Shown: positions 50,391 through 60,124, counted from the first letter of the stretch. The stretch is 64,000 nucleotides of DNA from JBBRHQ01 sp963720735 (GCA_963720735.1 CAVRGL010000005.1:186001-250000); one strand, 5' to 3'. Numbers and translations are program-made. Notes: generated from the letters alone by a model not told the origin.

Positions 50391-51182
50391 TCAGGCGCTC
50401 TGGTCGCTGAGCGCGATCACCCCGAAGTGGGCCCCGTGGGGATCGGTCAGCACCGCGAAGCGGCCCGCCGGCAGGTCCATCGGACCGAAATTGACTTGAC
50501 CGCCCAGCTCCTTGCCCTTCTCGACCGTCGCGTCGCAGTCGGCGACGGCGAAGTAGGCCAGCCAGTGCGCCGGGATCTCGTCGGGGAGACGGCCGCGGAT
50601 GTCGAGCATCCCGCCGACAACCGCATCGGCGCCGTCGCGATGCCACATGTTGTAGGTGCCGCCGTCGGGCATCTCGGTCTCCTCGGCGGTCCAGCCGAAC
50701 ACCGCCTCATAGAACTGCTTGGCGCCGTCGGGGTCGCGGGTGTTGAGCTCGTTCCAGGAGAGCGAGACGGGCTCGTTGACCACACCGGCGCCGGCGAACG
50801 TGCCCGCCTGCCAGATCCCGAAGACGGCGCCGCCAGGGTCGGCGAAGACCGCCATCCGGCCTAGGTCCATGACCTCCATCGGCTCGGCGAGCACCTTGCC
50901 CCCGGCATCGGTGACGGCGCTGGCGATGGCGCCGGCGTCGGCGACCGCGACGTAGCTCGACCAGGCCGGCGGCTGGCCTTCCTGCATCAGCGGCATCATC
51001 CCGGCGACGGGCTTGCCGTCGCGCATCGCCTGCCGGTATCCGCCGGTCTGCTCGGAGTTCGGGCCCTCGGGGATCGACCAGCCGAACAGGGACTCGTAGA
51101 AGCTCACCGACGCCTCGAGGTCGGGGGTTCCGAGGTCCACCCAGGACGGGGTGCCGGGCTCATAGCTGCTGATCTCGGACAT
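50391..51182 (-). CDS. Two-domain VOC/glyoxalase-family protein
   Basis: 263 residues made of two VOC halves (PSWVDLGTPDLEASVSFYESLFGW; SWNELNTRDPDGAKQFYEAVFGW), as in actinobacterial hydroxylases/resistance proteins. Metal ligands are not clearly conserved. Role unknown. Starts 15 bases from a GAGAGAAG purine tract. Confidence 0.85.
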   Translation of the reverse strand: MSEISSYEPGTPSWVDLGTPDLEASVSFYESLFGWSIPEGPNSEQTGGYRQAMRDGKPVAGMMPLMQEGQPPAWSSYVAVADAGAIASAVTDAGGKVLAEPMEVMDLGRMAVFADPGGAVFGIWQAGTFAGAGVVNEPVSLSWNELNTRDPDGAKQFYEAVFGWTAEETEMPDGGTYNMWHRDGADAVVGGMLDIRGRLPDEIPAHWLAYFAVADCDATVEKGKELGGQVNFGPMDLPAGRFAVLTDPHGAHFGVIALSDQSA

Positions 51183-51279
51183 CTTCTCTCTCCTTCGCGT
51201 GGGGTGTCCGACTCTCTCATGAATCCCCCTACCCGGTGTTGCCGCCTTGACCCACCACCATCTCGACAGGCGTGGCCGC

Positions 51280-51307
51280 TAAAATCCGACCTCGGAGCTA
51301 GGTTTTA
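51280..51307. promoter_or_regulatory. Candidate Rrf2 operator (site 2), before Rieske-sufB-sufD
   Basis: Sequence starts TAAAATCCGAC, then N6, then GCTAGGTTTTA. CCGAC-N6-GCTAGG has the identical spacing as site 1 at 14625. The outer parts are near-palindromic (TAAAA ... TTTTA). GTG 51309 lies directly after it; ATG 51345 is the alternative start. Confidence 0.55.
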
Positions 51308-51344
51308 CGTGACGAGCGACACAACCCACTTGGAAGAGCGCGAG

Positions 51345-51662
51345 ATGAGCAAGAGGATCGAGGTCTGCCCGGCGAGCGAGCTCGCTCCGGGCGAGACGCG
51401 CCTGATCGAGGCCGACGGCCGCAAGATCGGCGTCTTCAACTGCGGCGGCATCCTGCACGCGATCGAGGACCGCTGCTCCCACGACGACGGTCCCCTGGCC
51501 GAAGGCGAGTTCGACCCGGAGGCCTGCACCGTCGAGTGCCCCCGCCACGGCTCGCTCTTCGACCTGGCCAGCGGCAGGCCGAAGACTCTCCCGGCCTATG
51601 CTCCTGTGCAGACGTTCCCGGTCGAGATCACCGGCGACACCATCACCCTGGAGGTGGACTAA
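51345..51662 (+). CDS. Rieske-type 2Fe-2S protein next to sufB
   Basis: 105 residues from ATG 51345 (GGAAGAG upstream); GTG 51309 is also in frame and would give a leaderless gene. Rieske ligands C-x-H ... C-x2-H (DRCSHDDG ... CPRHGS). Such small ferredoxins of the NirD/BphF type are common in actinobacterial suf clusters. Could also serve the catabolic Rieske oxygenase, which lacks a ferredoxin gene, but position favours suf. Confidence 0.88.
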   Translation: MSKRIEVCPASELAPGETRLIEADGRKIGVFNCGGILHAIEDRCSHDDGPLAEGEFDPEACTVECPRHGSLFDLASGRPKTLPAYAPVQTFPVEITGDTITLEVD

Positions 51663-51666
51663 CCGC

Positions 51667-53100
51667 ATGGCAACACCCGAGGTCATCGCAGAGCAGCAGG
51701 AAGTCGCTGGGATCAACGCCGACTACAAGGAGAGGTTCGGCTTCCACGATCCCGAGAGCGGCTACGCCTACAAGGCCCCGAAAGGGCTCTCCCGGGAGGT
51801 CGTCGAGTCGATCTCCTCCTACAAGGACGAGCCCCAATGGATGCGCGACTTCCGCCTCAAGGCTCTGGAGCACTTCGAGAGCCGCCCCACCCCGACCTGG
51901 GGAGGCAACCTCGGGCAGATCGACTTCGACGACATCCACTACTTCGTACGCGCCTCTGATCGAAACAGCCGCGACTGGAGCGAGGTCCCCGACGACATCA
52001 AGAACACCTTCGACCGGCTCGGCATCCCCGAAGCCGAGCGCAAGTTCCTCTCCGGCGTCGGCGCCCAGTACGAGTCCGAGGTCGTCTACCACCAGGTCAA
52101 CGAGAAGCTCGAGGCCCAGGGCGTGATCTTCACCGACATGGACACCGCCCTGCGCGAGCATGAGGACCTGATCCGCGAGTACTGGGCCACCGTGATCCCG
52201 CCGAACGACAACAAGCTCGCGGCGCTCAACTCGGCCGTCTGGTCCGGTGGTTCCTTCGTCTACGTCCCGGCCGGGGTCAAGGTCGAGATGCCGCTGCAGG
52301 CCTACTTCCGGATCAACACCGAGAACATGGGGCAGTTCGAGCGGACGCTGATCATCGCCGAGGAGGGCGCCGACGTCCACTACATCGAGGGCTGCACCGC
52401 CCCGGTCTACTCGACCGACTCGCTGCACTCGGCGGTGGTCGAGATCATCGCCAAGCCCGATTCCCGGGTCCGCTACACGACCGTCCAGAACTGGTCCCAG
52501 AACGTCTACAACCTGGTCACCAAGCGCGCCGTCGCCCAGGAGCGGGCGACGATGGAGTGGGTCGACTGCAACCTCGGCTCGAAGCTGACCATGAAGTACC
52601 CCTCGATCTACCTGCTCGGCCCCGAGGCGCACGGCGAGCTCCTCTCGATCGCCTTCGCCGGCAAGGGCCAGCACCAGGACGCCGGCGGCAAGATCATCCA
52701 CGCCGCACCGCGCACCTCGTCGTCGATCTTCTCCAAGTCGATCTCCAAGGACGGCGGCCGCAGCACCTACCGCGGCCTGCTCGAGGTCGCCGCCGGCGCC
52801 ACCGAGGCCCGCTCCAAGGTCGTCTGCGACGCCCTCCTGCTCGACGAGGATTCGCGCTCGGACACCTACCCGACGATCCGCATCGACGAGAACGACGCCG
52901 ACGTCGGGCACGAGGCGACCGTCTCGAAGATCGGCGACGAGCAGATCTTCTACCTGCAGAGCCACGGCCTCGACGAGGAGGAGGCCTCGAAGATGATCGT
53001 CAACGGCTTCATCGAGCCGGTGACCAAGGAGCTGCCGATGGAGTACGCGGTCGAGCTCAACCGGCTGATCGAGCTGCAGATGGAGGGAAGCATTGGTTAG
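51667..53100 (+). CDS. sufB: Fe-S assembly protein SufB
   Basis: 477 residues from ATG 51667, 4 bases after the Rieske stop. Right-handed beta-helix SufB (GGSFVYVPAGVKVEMPLQAYF, EGCTAPVYSTDSLHSAVVEI, NLGSKLTMKYPS). The EGCTAP Cys is the usual SufB cysteine. Forms the SufBCD scaffold; sufC is 36 kb away. Confidence 0.97.
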   Translation: MATPEVIAEQQEVAGINADYKERFGFHDPESGYAYKAPKGLSREVVESISSYKDEPQWMRDFRLKALEHFESRPTPTWGGNLGQIDFDDIHYFVRASDRNSRDWSEVPDDIKNTFDRLGIPEAERKFLSGVGAQYESEVVYHQVNEKLEAQGVIFTDMDTALREHEDLIREYWATVIPPNDNKLAALNSAVWSGGSFVYVPAGVKVEMPLQAYFRINTENMGQFERTLIIAEEGADVHYIEGCTAPVYSTDSLHSAVVEIIAKPDSRVRYTTVQNWSQNVYNLVTKRAVAQERATMEWVDCNLGSKLTMKYPSIYLLGPEAHGELLSIAFAGKGQHQDAGGKIIHAAPRTSSSIFSKSISKDGGRSTYRGLLEVAAGATEARSKVVCDALLLDEDSRSDTYPTIRIDENDADVGHEATVSKIGDEQIFYLQSHGLDEEEASKMIVNGFIEPVTKELPMEYAVELNRLIELQMEGSIG

Positions 53101-54280
53101 CGCCGCGGCGACGGAACCGGCTTGGCTTCAGGAGAGGCGCCGCAGAGGCGCCTCTCTCTCCGAGGAGCTGCCGCTCCCCGACCAGAAGGCGAAGGGCTGG
53201 GAGTTCACCGATCTGGCGGGGCTGGAGCTCGACGGCTTCGTGGAGGCATCGGGCGTCGAGCATCGGGCAACGGAGGTGAGCGACGGGGACGTGACGGTGA
53301 TCTCGCTGCGCGAGGCGCTGGACAGTCACGCTGATCTGCTCCAGCAACGGCTGGGTTCGCTGGTCCCGATGGAGGATCCGTTCGTCGCCCGCAACGACGC
53401 CGCCTGGAGCGACGGAATCCTGATCCACGTCCCGGAGGGTGTCCGGGTGGAGCAGCCGATCGAGGTCGGGCTCGGCTTCTCCGAGCCGGGCTCGTCGCTG
53501 GCCTGGCGGACTCTGATCGTGCTCGAGCCCGGCGCCGAGGCCGAGGTCTGGGAGCATCACGACTCTCCCGACGACACCATCGAGGGAGTGCTCAACTCGG
53601 TGGTCGAGCTGGCGGTCGGCAAGGGCGCGACCCTGCGCTACGTCTCCAGCCAGGACATCTCGGAGTCGGCCTGGATCTTCTCCAGTCAGAGAGCGGAGGT
53701 CGAGCGCGACGCGAGGCTCGAATGGACCGCGCTGGGGTTCGGCTCGGCCCGCGGCAAGGTGCGGATGGAGACCAAGCTCGCCGGCCCCGGGTCGGAGGCG
53801 CGGGTCACCGGGGGCTACGCCGGCGGAGCGGGCCAGCACCTCGACTACGACACGACCCAGGAGCATGCCGCGCCGCACACGACCTCCGACCTCGCCTTCC
53901 GGGGGGTGCTCGGCGCGGGCTCGACCGCGGTCTGGCGGGGGATGATCAAGGTCGATCCCGGTGCACAGCAGACCGACGCCTTCCAGGAGAGCCGCAACCT
54001 GCTCCTCTCCACCGAGGCGCACGCCGACGCGATCCCGGGGCTCGAGATCCTCGCCAACGACGTCCGCTGCACCCACGCCGCCGCGATCGCCCAGATCGAC
54101 CGCGACCAGCTCTTCTACCTGACCTCCCGCGGGCTGTCGCCGGCCGAGGCCAAGACGCTGATCGTCGAGGGTTTCCTCGAGGCGCTGGTCGAACGGCTCC
54201 CCGAGGGACCGGTCCGCGAGCGGGTATCGGCCGCCCTCGCCGAGCGGCTTGCGCAGGTCCTCGCTCAGCCCGGCGACTGA
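53093..54280 (+). CDS. sufD: Fe-S assembly protein SufD
   Basis: 395 residues, TTG 53093 overlapping the SufB stop. SufB/D beta-helix with the expected His-rich region (HAAPHTTSDLAFRGVL) and C-terminal QIDRDQLFYLTSRGL. Second scaffold subunit. The minus-strand 64-aa gene overlaps its 3' end by 16 bases. Confidence 0.94.
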   Translation: MVSAAATEPAWLQERRRRGASLSEELPLPDQKAKGWEFTDLAGLELDGFVEASGVEHRATEVSDGDVTVISLREALDSHADLLQQRLGSLVPMEDPFVARNDAAWSDGILIHVPEGVRVEQPIEVGLGFSEPGSSLAWRTLIVLEPGAEAEVWEHHDSPDDTIEGVLNSVVELAVGKGATLRYVSSQDISESAWIFSSQRAEVERDARLEWTALGFGSARGKVRMETKLAGPGSEARVTGGYAGGAGQHLDYDTTQEHAAPHTTSDLAFRGVLGAGSTAVWRGMIKVDPGAQQTDAFQESRNLLLSTEAHADAIPGLEILANDVRCTHAAAIAQIDRDQLFYLTSRGLSPAEAKTLIVEGFLEALVERLPEGPVRERVSAALAERLAQVLAQPGD

Positions 54281-54459
54281 CCGGGGCCACCGTTCCGGCC
54301 CGGCCGGCGCTTGCCCTGCCGGCGCTCCTCGCGCTCCTTGCGCCGCTCCGCGAGCGTCGTGCGGACGATCGCGAAGACGACGATCGCAACCGGCGGCACG
54401 TAGAGCAACCAGAGCCAGTGCCCGGCGTGGGCGAGCGGCAGAAAGAGGGCGGCGCTCAT
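54265..54459 (-). CDS. Small single-helix membrane protein
   Basis: 64 residues. One membrane helix (GHWLWLLYVPPVAIVVFAIV region) and a basic Arg/Lys tail with RRPGRNGGPG. Overlaps the upstream membrane gene by 4 bases. Size and layout resemble CcmD/CcoQ-like accessory peptides; not assigned. Confidence 0.55.
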   Translation of the reverse strand: MSAALFLPLAHAGHWLWLLYVPPVAIVVFAIVRTTLAERRKEREERRQGKRRPGRNGGPGQSPG

Positions 54460-55851
54460 CCGTTGCCCGAGGAGAGCAAATACAGGCCGAAGCAGGTGAA
54501 GGCGACCATCACCGCCAGCATCCAGTACTGCGATCGCGAGGCCTGCCGGTAGTCCCGCCAGTAGGCGACCGCCCGGTCGTGGGCGAGCGTCAGGCCGAGC
54601 ACGTGGCCGATCACCAGCGCCCCCACCTGCACGTACCAGATGGCATTCGCGCTGACCACCGTGTAGTCGACGCCGCTCGAGGCCGTGCCGAAGAGATCGG
54701 TCGTCGTCGTCCCCAGCGGGTCGGAGAGCAGGTAGGTGAACTGCGCCTGCTCCTGAAAGACGAAGAGGCTGAAGTAGTGGGCGACGAGGTAGGCGAAGGC
54801 GATCGGGATCAGCGTGTGGGCGAACCCGGTGCGCAGCTTCTCGACCGGGGGCGCTCCCCGCACGGTGCGCATCCCCTGGACCCCGAGCAGGTAGACGATC
54901 GCGATCCCGGCGATGCAGACGAGCAGGAAGATCGTGTCGGCGCCGCGCAGCGCCCAGGTCAGGTCGACGCCGCGGTCGGCCAGCCAGTTGAAGGTGTCCA
55001 GCAGCGGCTGCTTCAGCGCCCCCTCCTGCGCACCGTCGAAGCTGGTGGTGCCGATCGAGGCGATCACCACGGCTGCCGAGCCGGGCACCGTCGCCCAACG
55101 GGTCGCGGCGGTGAACGGGCGCCTCACCCCGAGCCTGCCGTCGCGCGCCTCGAAGGCGCCGAGCTGGGAGAACATCCCGAAATAGACCGAGAAGACCTCG
55201 CCGTTGCGGCACCACTCCTCGGTGCCGAACACCGCCATCATCGCCAGGGTGTAGACGCTGTAGGCGATTGCCGCGACCGCCGCCGCGTGCGGCGAGAGCC
55301 CCACCGCCACACCGCCGCTGGAGCCGTAGATGATCTCCAGCCAGACGACCGCGACCAGTCCCACCGCCGCCGGCCAGCGGCCCAGCCGCCGGGGATAGGG
55401 CAGGCGGGCCGCGGGCTGGCCGGCGAGGCCGCGGAAGGTCGCTCCCGCCGCGCGGCCCACCGCGCGCCAGGGGTTGAACGGCCTGAAGACGTCGCCGAGG
55501 AAGACGCTGAACAGGGGGAAGCCGAGCCAGGCGGTGACGTAGAAGAAGGTGAGGGCGAAGTTGCGATCGGGCGCCTCGGTCCCCCGCAGACCCGCGTAGA
55601 TCGCCCACTCCGAGCAGGAATATCCCGACCAGGCCGCAGATGGCCTGCGCGGGGGGCCCGAGCAGGGCCCGCGAGAGCCCCGCCCCGAGCGGACGCCAGC
55701 CCTCCTGCTCGAAGCGGGGTCTCCGCCAGCCGACCGAGAGCGCGAAGAAGGAGACGATCAGGACGATCGACGCCCCCCAGGCGAACAGCCAGGCGGGGAC
55801 CGGGAGGTCCTGCCTGGCGACCAGGGCGTGGGCTAGCGGCAGCAGGATCAC
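54456..55851 (-). pseudogene. Multi-helix membrane protein (fenitrothion hydrolase-like family), frameshifted
   Basis: Ten or more membrane helices. The N-terminal part (VILLPLAHALVARQDLPVPAWLFAWG) and the C-terminal part (AIYAGLRGTEAPDRNF ... ) are in different frames, meeting at the GGG run 55604-55606. Deleting one G there gives a continuous ~465-residue protein. It resembles actinobacterial proteins labelled fenitrothion hydrolase; the true role is unproven. GTG 55851 overlaps the upstream gene's stop. Real decay or a sequencing error. Confidence 0.72.
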
Positions 55852-56253
55852 GGGTTGACGGTGAGCTGGATGATCTGCTCCTTGCGGTTCTCCAGCTCGG
55901 CCTCGAAGATCCCTTCGATCGTCGCCGGGAAGTCGAAGCTGACCGATCCGCCGGCCTTGACGTCCTTCATGATGTCGTAGCCGTGCACGTGGACCTCGTC
56001 GCTGACGTCGGAGTCCACCTTGAAGCGGATCTGGTCGCCCTGGTTGTAGGTCAGGTCGGCGATCCCCCCGACCGGCTTGCCGTTCTTGACGACGATCACG
56101 GGCTCCGAGGACTTGGTGCCCGCCGACGCCCCGCCGGTCTTGGTGCTGGTCGTGCCCGTCACTTCCCCCGCCGCCCTTCAGCACGAGGAAGAGGACGACG
56201 GCCGCGGCGACGAGCAGGCCGCCGACGACCGCCCTTGCGGTGTTCGATTGCAT
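55848..56253 (-). pseudogene. Membrane-anchored cupredoxin-like protein, frameshifted
   Basis: N-terminal anchor helix (AVVGGLLVAAAVVLFLVLK) starting at ATG 56253 after AAGGAGTGATCGACGA, and a cupredoxin-like domain with the copper-ligand candidate VHVHGYD. The two parts are in different frames, joined at the C5 run (G5 on the minus strand) 56165-56169; removing one base restores the frame. The intact reading gives a tethered copper-binding domain that could serve the neighbouring membrane protein. Confidence 0.7.
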
Positions 56254-56342
56254 TCGTCGATCACTCCTTCGCTTCGGGCGCGGGCCGAGGCGCCGCGCCG
56301 GTTCCGACCGTCGCCCGCACGGGCGCGGTCTCGCTTGCCTTC

Positions 56343-56966
56343 CTAGGACGTCGCGCGGGCCGGCGGGGGCCGGCGGGCGATCCCGAAGGCGAGCGGCGCA
56401 GCGCTCAGGGGAACCAGGAGGGCCGGACGGGGCCGCGGGGAAGGCGCGGGCCTGCGCCGCGGGGGCAGGGAGGCGCCGCCCCCCGCGATCGCGGCCTCGA
56501 GCGTGACGATGCCGCGATCGAGCAGCGCGCAGACGATCGCCACCAGGCCTGCGAGGGGGAGCGCGAGCCAGCCACCGTGGGCGAGCACCGCCCCGACTCC
56601 GCCCGGGTGGCCCGCGCAGAGCGCGCCCTCCAGTGATTCCTGGACGCAGAAGACGACCACGATCCCTGCCGCGAAGAGGGCGGCGCGCCGGCCGAAGGTA
56701 TCCCTGCCGGGCTCCTCGGGGCACTCGCCGGGGGCCCCCGAGCGGCGGCCGAGCGCCGCCCGCAGTAGCCCGGCGGCCACCGCCGAGAGCAGGAAGGCCG
56801 CGAGGATGGGCAGCGCACCCGCCAGGTATCCATGGCCCTGCCGGGAGAGCTCCGACCCGGCGGCGTCGCCGTAGCCCGCGAGGTAGCGCAGCTGATGGAC
56901 GACGAAGGCGCCGACGGCCATCAGTGCCGCCGTGCGGGCCAGAGGTCCGGCTGAGTTCCGGCGCAT
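56343..56966 (-). CDS. Membrane protein, unknown (207 aa)
   Basis: ATG 56966 is preferred over an upstream TTG. About four membrane helices with H in FVVHQLRYL and GHGYLAG, which could hold a heme or metal; basic Arg/Pro-rich tail. First gene of the minus-strand operon with the cupredoxin-like and multi-helix genes. No family recognised. Confidence 0.65.
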   Translation of the reverse strand: MRRNSAGPLARTAALMAVGAFVVHQLRYLAGYGDAAGSELSRQGHGYLAGALPILAAFLLSAVAAGLLRAALGRRSGAPGECPEEPGRDTFGRRAALFAAGIVVVFCVQESLEGALCAGHPGGVGAVLAHGGWLALPLAGLVAIVCALLDRGIVTLEAAIAGGGASLPPRRRPAPSPRPRPALLVPLSAAPLAFGIARRPPPARATS

Positions 56967-56994
56967 CGCGGTCAATCCTACGGCCGGCCGCTGC

Positions 56995-58926
56995 TCAGCG
57001 TCGCGACAGCGCCCGCAGCATTCGGCCCCCGTGCGGGCTGCCGAGCCCGGTTAGGTTGTCGTAGCCGCGCCGGGTGCGCAGGGTGCCGGCCGGCCCGACA
57101 CTGCGCAGCGAGATCGTGATGCCGCCCGCCTTGTTGATCGTGTTGGTGTAGTCGCTTCGGACCATCGCCACCTTCACCCGGGGCGGCTTCACGTCGTGCA
57201 GGGCGTTGCGGCCCTCTAACCGGTAGAGGGCCGGGTTGACGAAGCCATGCGCGAAACCCGCCCGCTGGTCGGCGACCGCCATGAAGCCCGCCATCAGCGG
57301 CGAGGAGAGGCTGGTGCCGCCGTAGCGGGCCTCCGCGTAGGCGCGTTTCTTGCTCGGCAGGGTCTGGGTCTCGCCGACCACCATCCCGGTGGTCGGGTCG
57401 GCGAGCATCGAGATGTCCGGGGAGACCCTGCCCCGGCCGCCATAGCGGGCGGCGAGGTGACGCGGCACGACACCACGCTGGTAGCGGGGCTCGGCGAAGA
57501 ACCGACTGGTTCCGCCGCCCCCTCCGTAGTAGAAGTCGCCGGGCGGCTTCGGGGACCAGTGCTTCCCCTCCTTGGTCGCGAGGTAGGTCCCCCAGCCGAG
57601 CTCGAAGCGGTAGTTGTTGAGCGGCCCGACCGCGAGCGTGGTGCCGCCGACCGAGGTCACCCTGGGGCTCGATCCGGGGTAGTCGGGCGAGACGTGTCCG
57701 ATCGTGTCGCGCTCGTCGCCGTCGTCGCCCGAGGAGAAGTAGATGCCGATGCCCTCGGCCATCGCCTCGGCGAAGATCTGCTCGAACGCCTGCACCCCGA
57801 CCCCGTACTCGCCAACGCTGCCCCACGAGTTGGTGACGATCCGGGCGGCCCGATGGTCCACCACCCAGGACAGGGAGCGGGTCAGCCCGGGGCCGGGGTT
57901 GGGCGCCGCCACGTAGAGGATCTTCGCCCCGGGCGCCATCGTGTGCACCGCGTCGAGGTCGAGCGTCTCCTCCCCCCACCATCCCTGCCGCAGGTCGGGC
58001 GGGCAGTTGTGCTTGCAGTTGCCGTGGACGATCTTCTGGCGGAGCCGCAGCCTGGGCATGCCGTGGCGGTGGCTGTAGATCCGCAGGTCGCGCCGGATCG
58101 TCGGCGAAGCGAAGGCGTCGATCACGGCCACCTTCTGGCCGCTGCCGTCGTTGCCGTGGCGTATGGCCCGGCCGACCCCGTAGGCGCCCTGGAGCTGCTT
58201 CGGGACGTAGCCGCACGGCGCGTAGGGCTGCTTCTGGCCGTAGGCGAACGGCGCCCTCTTCTTCTTCGCGAAGACGCGGCCCCAGAAGTTCGAGCACGGC
58301 TTGACGATGTTGCGGTAGATCGGAGGCGGCGGGATCCGGGCCGGTTGCTGGTAGCCGCCGTCGAGCCCGATCACCCCGACGATCGGCAGTCCGGCGGGGA
58401 CGCTGACGGCCTCCGAAGGCGCCCGGACGGCGCTCCCGGCGTGGCGGTAGAGGCGAAGAGTCGTTCCGAAGGCGCGCTCCACGGCGGCGGTCGGGCCGCT
58501 GGCGTCGATCAGCATCCTGCTCGCTGAGGTCCCGTTCACCGCCAGGCCCTTGCGCCGGATCCAGGCGCGGACCGCGGCCGCCTGCCGCCGGGTCGGCGAG
58601 AAGCGGGCCCGGAAGCGGCGGGGCGAGAGATAGTCCGCGTAGTGCGGATCGGCGGGGTCGGAGACCTGTCGCCCGATCCGGTCCAGCGCGGCACGGTGGC
58701 GCCAGCCGAGGACGACGGAGAAGTCGACCTCTCCGCGCGCCGCCGACAGCGCTCTCGCCGGCTTGGCCCAGGACGGCACCGCCCCGGCGATCCTCGCCCG
58801 CGGGGAGCCCTGGCCGGCCGCTCCCCCGGGCGCCGCGAACAGCGCCGCCAGCGCCAGACAGCCGGCGAGCGAGACGGCGATCGCCGCCTTCGCCCCCCTC
58901 CCGCTCTCGGCCCGTCTCGCCCTCAT
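56995..58926 (-). CDS. S53 (sedolisin/kumamolisin-type) serine peptidase, secreted
   Basis: 643 residues. Signal peptide, pro-domain (VDFSVVLGWRHRAALDRI ... YADYLSPRRF), and S53 catalytic domain: Glu and Asp in WGEETLDLDAVH, oxyanion Asp in SSGDDGD, Ser in YGGTSLSSP. Acid-active peptidases that digest protein outside the cell. Extra Cys residues (KPCSNF, APCGY, GNCKHNC) could form disulfides. Confidence 0.92.
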   Translation of the reverse strand: MRARRAESGRGAKAAIAVSLAGCLALAALFAAPGGAAGQGSPRARIAGAVPSWAKPARALSAARGEVDFSVVLGWRHRAALDRIGRQVSDPADPHYADYLSPRRFRARFSPTRRQAAAVRAWIRRKGLAVNGTSASRMLIDASGPTAAVERAFGTTLRLYRHAGSAVRAPSEAVSVPAGLPIVGVIGLDGGYQQPARIPPPPIYRNIVKPCSNFWGRVFAKKKRAPFAYGQKQPYAPCGYVPKQLQGAYGVGRAIRHGNDGSGQKVAVIDAFASPTIRRDLRIYSHRHGMPRLRLRQKIVHGNCKHNCPPDLRQGWWGEETLDLDAVHTMAPGAKILYVAAPNPGPGLTRSLSWVVDHRAARIVTNSWGSVGEYGVGVQAFEQIFAEAMAEGIGIYFSSGDDGDERDTIGHVSPDYPGSSPRVTSVGGTTLAVGPLNNYRFELGWGTYLATKEGKHWSPKPPGDFYYGGGGGTSRFFAEPRYQRGVVPRHLAARYGGRGRVSPDISMLADPTTGMVVGETQTLPSKKRAYAEARYGGTSLSSPLMAGFMAVADQRAGFAHGFVNPALYRLEGRNALHDVKPPRVKVAMVRSDYTNTINKAGGITISLRSVGPAGTLRTRRGYDNLTGLGSPHGGRMLRALSRR

Positions 58927-58959
58927 AACCTGGAACCTATCCTGACCGCGCCCGCGGCG

Positions 58960-59484
58960 TCATCGCTGGATCCTCAGCGTGGCGATCGCGATGTGGGAGA
59001 AGTCGACGATCACCGGGAACTGACCGATCCGGGTTGCCGGGAAGGAGAACGTCGCTTCTGACTCGACGGTCTTCTTGACCCCGTACCCGGGGACCTCGAT
59101 GCCCAGCGGAGTGTCGGTGACGACCCGGAAGCGAACCCTCCGGCCCTTCCTGAAGTCGAGCCGGGGCGGCCCGCTCGGGGGTGGCGCCCCGCCGATCGCC
59201 CGCACCACCGGAACCGGCTTCGGCTTCGGATGCTGCTTCCCGCCTCCCCGGCCCGGGTTCCCGGCGGCGCGGCTCCGCGCCGTGCCGTCGTTGAGCCGCG
59301 GCGCGTCGATCGTCCCCTCGCTGCCGAGAAAGACGAAGGCGGTGACGATTCCGATGCCGAGCAGGATGCCGAGGACGATCCCGATCGCGCGGTCGAGCCC
59401 GCGGTGCGAGCGGCGGCCGCCGCCCGTCTCGACCTGCCCCGGCGGAGCGCTGGCCGCTGGATCGTGCCCGAGCCCCTCCGTCAA
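58960..59484 (-). CDS. Single-helix protein with degenerate cupredoxin-like domain
   Basis: 174 residues from TTG 59484, chosen because the longer frame runs into the upstream gene. One membrane helix (AIGIVLGILLGIGIVTAFVFL region), a Pro-rich linker, then the cupredoxin-like fold seen at 55848. Where that protein has VHVHGYD this one has IEVPGYG, so the copper ligands are lost. The tail FPVIVDFSHIAIATLRI keeps the fold. Start uncertain. Confidence 0.62.
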   Translation of the reverse strand: MTEGLGHDPAASAPPGQVETGGGRRSHRGLDRAIGIVLGILLGIGIVTAFVFLGSEGTIDAPRLNDGTARSRAAGNPGRGGGKQHPKPKPVPVVRAIGGAPPPSGPPRLDFRKGRRVRFRVVTDTPLGIEVPGYGVKKTVESEATFSFPATRIGQFPVIVDFSHIAIATLRIQR

Positions 59485-59509
59485 CTCAGCGGGGCCCGGC
59501 CCTTCTCGT

Positions 59510-60124
59510 CTAGACGCCGTCGAGCAGTCGCCAGTTGGCCTCGAACGCAGCTTCCGCGGCGGCGACAAGGCGGTCCTGGTCGGCGCCGTCGAGGTGGCGC
59601 TCGATCAGCGAGCGGCCCTCGGCCGCATGGCCGACGTCGGCCGTCTCATGGACCCGGAAGTACTCGTTGCCCGGGCCGTCCCCGATCCCGTAGTGCTCGG
59701 CGAGGCCCTCGCGCTTCGTCCTCGAGATCGCCGGCTGGCTGCTCTCGATCGCGTAGAGGCGCACAAGCTCCGGCAGCAGGCCGTCCTCGGTGGTCCAGGT
59801 CTCGACGCAGGCGCGCGTCTCGGCCGTCGGCTCGGCGCCGACCTCGCCCCCGACCGCCTCGACGAACCCGTCCCACATGTCGATGTGCTGGGCCTCCTCC
59901 TCGGCGTGACGGCGCAGCTCGGCGCGCTCGGCCTCGGGGGCAACCTCGGCGACGCTCGCACTGAGGCCGGCGACTGCGGCGGCCGCATGGCGATACTGGC
60001 CGGCGTAGCGCGCCAGCTCTTCACGAGTCAGCTCTCCGGCGGACCAGCGCACATAGAACGGGTGCTCGAGGACGTTCCACCTGAGGCGGGCCGCCTCGAT
60101 TCGATTCCAGATTCCGTCGCTCAC
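59510..60124 (-). CDS. Heme-oxygenase-like di-iron / CADD/TenA-type protein
   Basis: 204 residues, all-helical. HAEEEAQHIDMWDGF and HETADVGHAAEG supply the Glu/His metal ligands of the iron-containing redox family that includes CADD and relatives of PqqC. These oxidise small substrates with O2; substrate unknown. No neighbours explain it. Confidence 0.8.
   Translation of the reverse strand: MSDGIWNRIEAARLRWNVLEHPFYVRWSAGELTREELARYAGQYRHAAAAVAGLSASVAEVAPEAERAELRRHAEEEAQHIDMWDGFVEAVGGEVGAEPTAETRACVETWTTEDGLLPELVRLYAIESSQPAISRTKREGLAEHYGIGDGPGNEYFRVHETADVGHAAEGRSLIERHLDGADQDRLVAAAEAAFEANWRLLDGV

Noticed and set aside
54265..56724. Single 819-codon minus frame across the membrane/cupredoxin genes
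   Set aside because: It fuses fragments of several genes in and out of frame; explained by two frameshifts and separate starts.
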